64,000 bases of DNA from Mimachlamys varia (lineage: Eukaryota > Mollusca > Bivalvia > Pectinida > Pectinidae). The position numbers and the translations under genes were made by a program. The DNA lies in NCBI GenBank assembly GCA_947623455.1, contig OX392527.1, forward strand, positions 33,472,201-33,536,200, read 5' to 3'. The notes beneath the pieces were generated by a model. That model ran no database searches, was not told the origin of the DNA, and worked only from the letters and a program-made list of their open reading frames with translations. Position 1 is the first letter of the stretch. Each line of letters opens with the position of its first letter. This document shows, in pieces, positions 11,396 through 20,627 of the stretch.

Positions 11396-12830
11396 AAAGG
11401 TCAAATTCTATATTTTTTAACTGCTGAATATTTTATTATGACATTATGAAGCAGAGTTGGTAGGAATTAAATAAGGAGTTAGCTGACCAAAAAGTCAAGG
11501 TCACTGGGTCAAAGGTCAAATTTTATATTGTGACATTATGAAGCAAAGTTGTTTAGGATTAAACAAGGATTCAACTGACCAAAAGTCAAGGTCACCAGCT
11601 CAAATTTCAAGGTCAAATTTTATAGCTCTTTACTAATAAGCATTTTGTTATGACATTGTGAAGAAAGTTTATCAGAATTAAAACAAGGAGTCAACTGACC
11701 AAAAGTCAAGGTCACAGAGTTGAAGAAGTCAGTCTCACTGATACAAAGGTCAAGGACACAGTTTGTAAATTTCTTTTCAGCCAACCATCATCAGCTGTTT
11801 GGCTATTAAAATAAACCTGCGACTGTGAAACAATTTTTGTTACCGTTATAACTAGAGAAGTACTGGATGGATCTTTCCAAAATTTCATATGCATGTTCCT
11901 CTTGATGCCTTGTTGTGCTGTATTGATTTTCAGGGTGATTGAAAAAACAAAATGGCTGGCAGGAGGCCATCTTTGATTTTGATAATGAAATATTGTTACC
12001 GTTATATCATGAGAAGTAATGATAGATCTTTCTCAAATTGTATATTCAGGTACACCTTGGTGCCTAGTTGTACAGTTTCAATTTTGGGACTGATCAGAAA
12101 AACAAAATGGATTTATGAGTAATAGTTTGTTATCGTTATTTCTTGAGAAGTACTGGATAGATCATTCTCAAATTTCATATGCATGTTCCCCATGGTGCCT
12201 AGTTGTGGATGATCAATTATCGAGAGATGTGATGAACAAAATAGCCAAGACTGGCGGCCGGCCATCTAAGATTTGTGAGTAATAGATCCTTATTGCTATT
12301 TCTGAAGAAGTATACTAGATAGATCATTCTCAAATTTCATATGTAGGTTGCCCTTGGTGCTTAGTTGTTTTTGGAACATTTTTGAAGAGATCCGATAAAC
12401 AATATGGCCGACTTGTGGCCATCTTGGATTTGTGAGTTAATAGTTTGTTATTGCTATATCTTGAGAAGTACTTGATGGTTCAGTCTCAAATTTCATATAT
12501 AGTTTCTCCTTGGTGCCTAGTTGTGCAAGGTTCATTTTTGGACAGATTCGGTGAATATTATGGCTGACAGGCAGCCATCTTGGATTTCGACAGTGATAGT
12601 TTGTGACTGCTCCAGGGGGAAAATATGGCCACCAGACGGCAATCTTGTTGACTATTTTAACTATGACAGTATATTATGGTTATTTTTCAAGAAATACAAG
12701 ATGGATTTGGAATTTTGAACTGATAATAAAAACAAAACTCCAGGCAAGAGACCTTTCAAGTATTGTTAATTTTCAATGGAACTTCATAGAACTAAGATTA
12801 AATACATAAATGAATAATAATGATAATATA
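11396..12830 (+). repeat. Composite interspersed repeat, 115-bp and 160-bp sections
   Basis: Up to about 11760 the sequence repeats the ACATTATGAAGC / AAGGTCAC pattern. From about 11830 to 12700 a different unit of about 155-160 bp follows. Each copy reads roughly as GTTACCGTTAT, GAGAAGTACTGGATGGATC, CTCAAATTTCATATG, TGGTGCCTAGTTGTG, AAAACAAAATGG, CCATCTTGGATTT. Five diverged copies begin near 11836, 11998, 12131, 12288 and 12447. The same order of blocks recurs at 31363-32500 and 40010-40570. Confidence 0.7.
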
Positions 12831-13441
12831 CAACATTTGATATAGTGCTCTATCTAGCTAACATAAGCCTCTCTAAAGCGCTTTACAGTACATAGATATA
12901 CAATTCCCATACAATCAATACAATTAACACAAACAGTTCTATCATATACAATTCTGAGGAGTTCGCAGGAGCTGCCTTATCAGGTGCTACTACTTCTCCT
13001 ATACCACCTGGCTAATATCTCCATATGTGTGTGTATGTATGTGTATTAAAATAAGAAGGGAAAAGATCCATCTTTCTAAGAATGAATGAAAAGTCATGAA
13101 TGGTGGGCACCAAAATCCCTCTGGGATCTCTGTTTGAGAAGTCGGTTGAACAAAAATCAAAGTCACTGAGTTTGATCGTTGGGTTTAAAGCTCAAGGATC
13201 GATGATTCAGATGAGTCTGAAGAGCTCCCACCGATGGTGTGAAAGCGCTAAGTAATGTGTCTGTGTCGTTTTTCATATTTACATATATATATATAGACAT
13301 AAAAGCAGGGCCCTTTTTTACCTGTCAGTTTTTTTTAGCTCAAACTAGGTTTAAGTTAATGATAATTTCAGTATAAGGATACAACAAAAGTTTTTGGTTC
13401 TAGTACATCAAAATTCAAATGACCGTTGAGGCCATGGTCCT

Positions 13442-13848
13442 CCTGTCGTAATTGTACCGTGCTTAATATATGTAATATTTGTACAATTCGTATCCATGTA
13501 TATGCATTGCAATCCAGGTGTTCACATCACTATAATAGACGATTTCCATTATGATCATGTCAGAATACTGGACCGTCTATCACTGCGACTTCAAAACATC
13601 CTTTTTTGGGGACGTTGAGTTGGCGCAGTGGTAACGGCCGCAGGTATTTCTGCCTAGGCGATTTGGTGCCGGAGATCGTGAGTTTGAGACCCGGATAGGG
13701 CACGAGTCAAAAAATTGTCTTCCTTCATCATTTGTGTTTCTGTGTTTCTTATAATATATTAAACACACTGTATCATATACACTTAGTGTTGTTGATCTGA
13801 AGGTTAAAATGTGAATTTCCTGTCATAATTGTACCGTGCTTAATATAT
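13442..13848. repeat. Segment bounded by 30-bp direct repeats
   Basis: CCTGTCGTAATTGTACCGTG and its continuation at 13442-13471 recur at 13819-13848 with one mismatch. The enclosed segment contains the SINE at 13608-13760. The repeats lie too far from the SINE ends to be its target duplication. Confidence 0.6.
13608..13760 (+). mobile_element. tRNA-derived SINE, second family
   Basis: A near-consensus box A, TGGCGCAGTGG, lies at 13621-13631 and a box B-like GTTTGAGACCC at 13682-13692. The acceptor-arm-like start is GGGGACGTTGAG. The sequence around the anticodon region does not fold into a complete tRNA, so it is called a SINE head. The 3' part is short and ends in an AT-rich tail. Confidence 0.75.
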
Positions 13849-14751
13849 ATACATATAATGTTTATTTATGTTTGTATGTTCAGGTATCTTGATGAAAGAT
13901 GTTCAGGTATCTTGATGAAAGTAATCAATGAGGTATTTTGTTTTGCAGGTATGGATATGGAACACAATTTACCAGGAAAGGTGAAATGACGAAGATCATT
14001 GCAAAAATATTTTAAATTCTGATGGCCAATAATGGTCTATGTTACACACAAGATAAAATGAAATTGGTCTTGATGGCAAACAATAATATTATTTTCATCT
14101 CTTCTGTGCACTTTCAAGACAGAAACAAAATAAAAGGAATCATGGTGGTAAAAAAATGATGAGTAGCAGGGTGTTTGAAAGATTTGGTTTGGTTTTAACG
14201 ATGGCAGTATACTTTTGTTTGGTAGCACTTTAAGCAATATCTAGGATATAAACTATGAAGGTATGCTGATCTACAGGTCTTGCTGACCTTGACCTATATT
14301 CATAAAAATTTCTCTTGACTTGCTTACTCTAATAAACAAATAAAAAGCAAGGGGAAAACATTGAAAAATGCTGTGTGGCTTCCAGTTCTGTCCAAAATTA
14401 TTCAGCAAGAACAAGATTTTTTTCTTCGACCAGAACAGGAAATTTAACCCATTTGTAAAAGGGATCCAGTTTGCAAAACAGTGAGTCGGACCCCCTGCGG
14501 CCTGAGGGGCGGGGCCCAATAGCGAAATTTAATAAATTGTTTAAAATCCTTCTTTATGAGGAATGACAAGATATTGTCCAAAATTGTTCTGTAGTATCCT
14601 TCTTTTTCTTTATGAATGACAAGATATTAAGCTTCCTAATGCATGGTTAAAGATGACTCAAAATTTTATAAATTGCAAGCCTGACGCCGGGGCTTAATAG
14701 AGGGAATTAATTAAGTATTCAAAATTCCTTAATCTTACAGAATAACAGCAT

Positions 14752-15688
14752 GAAGACCTTTCATCAATCTCTGCCTGGGCTAATCAATGGCAAATTCTTT
14801 TTAATCCAAATAAAACAGTTGCACTAACACTTACTCGTAAGCTTTCTAATACTCACCCCCCTCTCTACTTTAATAACCATATTATAACACAGCATGACTG
14901 CCACAAACATTTAGGACTAACATTTAATAAAAAAGATACCTGGTCCAATCATATTAATAATATTTATGAACAAGCTTCCTCTAGATTGAATATACTGAGA
15001 ATTCTAAAATATAAAGTAGATAAAAACACATTAAAAACAATATACATATCTTACATTAGGCCAATTTTAGAATATGGAGACATAGTATGGGATAATTGCA
15101 CTAAAAATGAATCTGACTTACTAGAATCTATCCAAATTGAAGCTATGAAGATAATAACTGGATTAAGGAAAGGAACATCACACCACATATTATACTCTGA
15201 AACACAACTTGAAACATTGCAAACAAGAAGACATAATCATAAACTTACACTTATGTTTAAAATTATTAATAACTATTCTCCTACATATCTCTATAACATC
15301 ATACAACCATTCCTTAATACAAATTCATTTTATCCAATTATAAATGAAAGAATCTTTAATGTACCTATTGCTAGAACTAATAATTATAAAAATAGTTTTT
15401 TTCCATCTACTATGAATAACTGGAACTCTCTTGATGACTCTATAAGAAATTCTGTTTCAATCTCTAGCTTTAAATCAAAACGGAAAAAAAGTATTCCCTA
15501 TAACTATTTCTAAAATGTTTGATAATTGTAATCCTAGAAATCTAAATATTATTTTATGCCAATTGAGGAATAATGCCAGCGATTTAAATTATGATAGATT
15601 GATTGATCATTTGGTTGATGATGGTTCCTGTGCATGTAGTTATTTCATGGAAAATTCAATTCATTTTTTCTTTCACTGTCCTAACTAA
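14752..15688 (+). pseudogene. 5'-truncated non-LTR retrotransposon reverse transcriptase
   Basis: From 14752 an open frame reads EDLSSISAWANQWQILFNP, the segment that follows the catalytic site in LINE reverse transcriptases. It continues through KHLGLTFNKK and SYIRPILEYGDIVWDNC, typical of the thumb/C-terminal region of Jockey/CR1/I-type enzymes, to a stop at 15511-15513. A frame shift in the A-run near 15483-15490 has split off the tail. In another frame the sequence continues NIILCQLRNNASDL to CACSYFMENSIHFFFHCPN, the Cys/His-containing C-terminus of such proteins, ending at 15688. The catalytic palm and all upstream domains are missing, and an in-frame stop lies just before 14752. It is a dead LINE fragment. 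Confidence 0.88.
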
Positions 15689-18267
15689 CTACTTGGACCA
15701 CCAACCAAACACAAAGTCACCTGGTGTGTATTCCACTGTGTACACCAGTCACCTGTCAAGTGTCGGATCAGTAAGCTGTGTTTTGGTGTTAAATTGGCTA
15801 ATCAGTTACAATTACTTACATTATAAAGCCTATATATAAGTTATTGGACCAAGAAAACCGGTCAAAAAGTGAATTTCAGAGAAATCTGCCTGCATGGTCA
15901 CCCCTGGTATTCGGACACCCCGCTATAAGAATACTTTGGTGTGGTCCCTAAAATAGTCTTGAAAGAGAAATGATTTTACAAAGGATAAATAATTGAGGAA
16001 ACCAGGATTTGAAATGTACCATGGCTTCCTTGAAGATAAAACTTATGAAGTCAAAAAATAGTACGGACTCGGGAACTTTTGTTTTTCAAAATTTGTATTT
16101 TTTTTAATTCAATTTGCATAATAAATCTGAAAATATACAGCAATCTGTACAATATCAAAATGCATTACATTACAAAACTGTTTGAATGGGTCTTCCTTGA
16201 ATATAAGTGTCATACTATTGATCAATACCGGCAATATGTCGGCAGCTTCACTGGCTTGGCGGTTTACAATATCAAGGATCTGCAACATACCAAAGGTAAA
16301 TATTTTGTGTACATGTACTTGTTTTGTTGTGTAAGGCTGAGGTATTCTCTGTTTTTTTTTTTTTTTTTTTAACCAACAACATACCAATCTAATACAGGAA
16401 TTTATTGATCTTCAAGCGAATTTCCATTAATCAGCAGCCGTGTATGTTAGGACTGCTGGTCTGTGTGTGTCGTTAAATTCATCCTGTTAATAAAACAAAT
16501 TAAAACAAATAACTTGTTTAGTCAGACATCTCACACAAGTAAAAGATGGTTATTTTTTTTATAAAACAAGGATGTTTTGGTGCATAAAAACGACATACAG
16601 AGCTGTATTGGACCGTCGCCAATATACTGAGTAATCAATCACCCCCCCCCCCCTTCTCTCTGACATAATCATGACAGGCATTCAATTAATTACGCTAATC
16701 ACACCTGGTTACAGGGTGCCTCTATTGAGCCTATTGTAACATCAGTCATGGTTGAATGCAGACAGGTAGCTAACGCGGGGTACCTTTTGGGATTATAGCA
16801 TTATTGACATATTATAGTTATGTAAAATTCAGAGGGGAAGTTTACGATACCCATCAAGGACCCCAACTTACCTGAACACGCGGGGGGCCGCGCTACATGT
16901 TTACCTGTATATATTATCGTCCTTCAACAAAACCAATGGCGACATGTATTTCCTTCCGTGAAAATGTAGCTCTATTTCAGAAACCAGCATTGATGCAACT
17001 ATCTGAAAGGTCCTGCTAGCAATTACAAAAACAAAGCAAAATATATATTACAAAATGAATATATGTTATTTGGGTACAATAAAAGGGTAACGGTTTTGCG
17101 GCATATGACATGTTTACACGGGGAAAAGGACAATTTTGTACATGTATGACGCATTGAGGTTGATTTTTAGCAAATAACAAATTATTCTCACTTCAATCGC
17201 AGGGAAATAGATTTATGTGATAAAATTACCGATAAATACCTATATATCGTCAATATATATAGGTATTTATCGGTAATTTTATCACATAATTTTATACATG
17301 TCCCTGTGCTTCAATCAAACACAAATTATTCTCAACTCAACAAACACAAATTACACCAACATATTTGTTAGGTCTTGAAGTAGTAATACTATAAAAGAAC
17401 CACAGATCAAATCATAGGTATTTTCGTTAAAAACCGCATCTGCATGCAGTCAACCCCAAAAAGGGTCATCAACCCTAATTGATGGATATTGAACGAACAC
17501 GCGTCAGCTTGCCATAAAATACATTAGAAGGGTGCATGTATGCATAAAGCACCGGCCGTTTCGCCATATATATGGTGATAGAAAGTTACAAATGCAAGTA
17601 TAACTTCTAATTGATAGATTCATGACCGTTTTTATTCATAATGTTCAATATGTAGAAAATTATTCCGTTGTTACTCTGTTTGACCACACTGCCCACATAG
17701 TCCTCAAACACGCTGTCCACATAGTCCTATCAATTTAAAACATGTATACGTCGAATCGTCGCCATGTTTTTGACGCGAATCATGAAGCTTGCAAAAACAC
17801 TAACACGATAAGGCAGAGATTATTCAATTTTATTGTCAAACTATGATGTGCTACAAAATTTGGATAATTTTACGTAGTAATAAACAGGAATTTACTGTAT
17901 TGGGCCTTCAGGCCATTGGTATTGCAGCAAAAACAACATTTCATACAATTAAGGATATCTATACATTACAAAAATATTCATTTATATTATGAACAACAAT
18001 CTACGTTGTACATTGATAAATTGGCGACCAGTTGTACGCACACAAGGGTATAAAGCATAAAAAAATACTCGTGAAGTGATGTCATTCACTGGAGTTGACA
18101 AAAAATACAGTACGTACATCATAGTTAAAGAATAATACACTTAGCTTGCAATGTCGAACGAAGTACAATTGCAAACGGAGGACAGTTTCGTCATATTTTC
18201 GAAATGTAATTGCATGGTCGGATTCGGAAATTAAAAATTTGGACAATATGTACCGTTCATAGTTTTT
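15689..18267. other. No gene recognised
   Basis: AT-rich intergenic DNA with a T18 run at about 16351-16370, a C-run near 16641 and one remarkable hairpin (listed separately). Open frames are short, overlapping and without motifs. No exon chain was found. Confidence 0.45.
17214..17288. repeat. Perfect long hairpin, 34-bp arms, 7-nt loop
   Basis: The arm at 17214-17247 (TATGTGATAAAATTACCGAT onward) is the exact reverse complement of 17255-17288, with loop CGTCAAT. A 14-bp direct repeat ACAAATTATTCTCA lies on both sides (about 17179 and 17322), which could mark an insertion or excision boundary. A transcript from here would fold into a pre-miRNA-sized stem, but nothing shows transcription. It may equally be a short palindromic transposon. 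Confidence 0.9.
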
Positions 18268-19210
18268 GCATCAACGGAACGAGGTTTCTTTCGCGTTATT
18301 AAGCAGTGTTAACATGTACAGATAACAGATAAACATAATTTATTTGTTAAACGACATACAAATACCACACTCACCTCTGCGAAAATTGCAACAAAGAGAA
18401 TTCCGTTGTCAAAGAATGTGATGAAGAAATACCTTGTCCCGTATAATAAATCAATCTGTACATCAACGGAACACGGTTTTACTGGCCGCGCCCTTAAGCA
18501 GTGTGAACAGAGAAGCTTGCTCTTAATTTCTAAACAAAACACAGTAGGCCTATGTGCATACGGACGACGAATGTGACCAAGAAAGTCTTTGTTCCCGTGT
18601 CATTTTAAATCAATCTGTACATCAACGGGACAAGATTATACTCACCACGGTCTTGAGAAGTCTAAACAACAGGTAACCGAAAACATTTTTTTTTAAACAA
18701 GATTTATTGCATACACCATGAAAATAACACCGTTCATAACTCTTACATAAACGGAACGGCGGGAACGAGGTTTTCTTCTCCATGTTATGTTACAGTGTTG
18801 ACATGTACCGATATATCATACTGTTTAACATAATTTATATATATATACAAATACTATGCTTTCTTCTGCGTAAATTAAAGGTAATTCCGTTGTCAACGAA
18901 TGTGATGAAGAAAGTCCTTGTCCTGTATAATAAATCAATATGTACATCAACGGAGCAAGGTTTTACTCACTGCGGCCTATAAACGGAACGGCGGGAACGA
19001 GGTTTTCTTCTCCATGTTATGTTACAATGTTGACATGTACCGATATATCGTACTGTTTAACATAATTTATATATATACAAATACTATGCTTTCTTCTGCG
19101 TAAATTAAAGGTAATTCCGTTGTCAACGAATGTGATGAAGAAAGTCCTTGTCCCGTATGATAAATCAATTTGTACATCAACGGAGCAAGGTTTTACTCAC
19201 TGCGGCCTAA
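18268..19210. repeat. Satellite of about 230-bp units, 3-4 copies
   Basis: Two nearly identical units begin near 18749 and 18980 (landmarks ACGGAACGGCGGGAACGAGG and AATTCCGTTGTCAACGAATG). Older diverged units lie at 18268-18500 and 18540-18670. Each unit carries TGATGAAGAAAGTCCTTGTC and TACATCAACGGAGCAAGGTT. Short frames across the units are incidental. Confidence 0.85.
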
Positions 19211-19365
19211 GCAGTGTGAACAGACAACACTGACGAAAGTCTTACTGTTAAACATGATTTATTGCATACAACTTACAACACATGATTGTATGAAGATTAA
19301 TACTAACAATGATGAATATGTGCCCAGACGATCTTTCTGTTACGCTTGTAAGTATAGCGATCAGC

Positions 19366-19553
19366 CAATCTGATTAAAACAATATCTGAATTCCACTACG
19401 TAACAGTACAGGTGTACTCTGTTTAATTAATGAAAAGGAATGTACCTGTACTGTTACGTAGTGGAATTCACGAAACGGAGTGCACCTGTACTGTTACTGA
19501 ATTTTGAATTTGAATTTACGAAGTGGAATTCAGATCTGGTTTTAATCAGACTG
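19366..19553. mobile_element. 188-bp MITE, Mutator-like, with nested 26-bp hairpin
   Basis: The terminal inverted repeats begin CAATCTGATTAAAAC and match over about 30 bp with few differences. The flanks GCGATCAGC (19357-19365) and GCATTCAGC (19554-19562) match at 7 of 9, consistent with a decayed 9-bp target duplication. Inside, a perfect 26-bp inverted repeat starting GAATTCCACTACGTAACAGT spans 19388-19413 and 19444-19469. It is related by its termini to the element at 28532-28920. Confidence 0.8.
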
Positions 19554-20570
19554 GCATTCAGCAAAGGTAAACCCTGCTTGTGTGATGATGCATGAAGTGT
19601 ACCCGGCTTCCGTGGAAGCAGGCAGTTGTATACTGCTGAATTACAGGTAGCAGTGCGCGATTAGACGTGAAGCCCCTGCTGTGCTCAACATGGCTTCCGC
19701 AAGACGAGCGATACAGGTCAGAGCTGTCAGTGCGTTGAACCGTGAAGACACCCGCTGTGCCCCTTGTCAATTGTCTGCCCAACAGGTGAGTTGGGATTAC
19801 TGCCTGAGGCTGTATTTAATTGACGCTTGTCGTAATATCCTCAATTCTTGTCGTAATATAAAAATTCTTGTCGTAATATAACCACGGTGGTATGAATCTC
19901 CTAATTTAATCAAGATATAACAGCGTTAGTCAAAGTACACTCGTCATTATAATAATATAACAACTTATGTCAAGATATAATCGGCGTTTATAAGAAAAAT
20001 CCTGATGTCGGCGAGTACATCACGATAAATAGGGTTACCAGTGATACAACATCTTTCTATATTGATCTAGACCATTTTCATATTGATCAGGCTACTGTAT
20101 ACATGTATAGCTACTTTAACCCTAAAAAAAGGCCCGTCCTCGTAGTCTGACAGTAGGAATGAAGCTTCTGGTTTCGGTATTGACATGTGCACTGATATTA
20201 TAATCTGTTGTTTATCTATATTCCAGGTAAGGTTTATTTGTATTATGTTTTGTATTTTGTATGGAATATCTATTTTTAAAAATGTGTAATTTTTCCAATT
20301 TAATGATCATTTCACCTCTCTGAAAATTAATTTCTATCTTGACCTGTACATATATACACATTTGTATATATTATTTACACAGACACATGTACAATAGCTT
20401 TTTAAAAATGCTATGCACACATTCATAAAATCTCTCAAAAAAGAAATACATTTTTTGTCTTTCTTAAGCTGTGCAATGCAAGTCTCTGAAAATAAGACAG
20501 TAATAAAGGAAATATGTTGATGGCCATTTCCATTTTCCAATAACATCTGAAGTTTTGGTTTTCTTTCCAG

Positions 20571-20627
20571 GTTATTCAAGAAAGATGTTTCTGTGGGACT
20601 GGTTTGCTGGAATATTAAATTATCTAG
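20571..20627 (+). CDS. SAR1: SAR1 exon with start codon
   Basis: The acceptor TTCTTTCCAG ends at 20570, followed by a 14-nt leader and ATG at 20585. The exon encodes [14 protein letters not shown] plus the first base of Gly15, then donor GTGAAT at 20628. The aromatic-rich amphipathic N-terminus is the SAR1 membrane anchor. Confidence 0.93.

Noticed and set aside
13608..13700. Possible functional tRNA gene
   Set aside because: Boxes A and B are good, but no complete cloverleaf with paired acceptor and anticodon arms could be drawn. It fits a SINE head.
19690..19785. ATG-initiated 32-codon segment ending at a GTGAGT donor upstream of SAR1, rich in Arg, presequence-like
   Set aside because: Joined to the SAR1 acceptor at 20570 it would be out of frame with the SAR1 ATG, and no other downstream exon fits. 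It was not called an exon.
20160..20226. Possible SAR1 non-coding 5' exon ending at CCAG|GTAAGG (donor at 20227)
   Set aside because: The donor is good and the position plausible, but there is no independent support for transcription.
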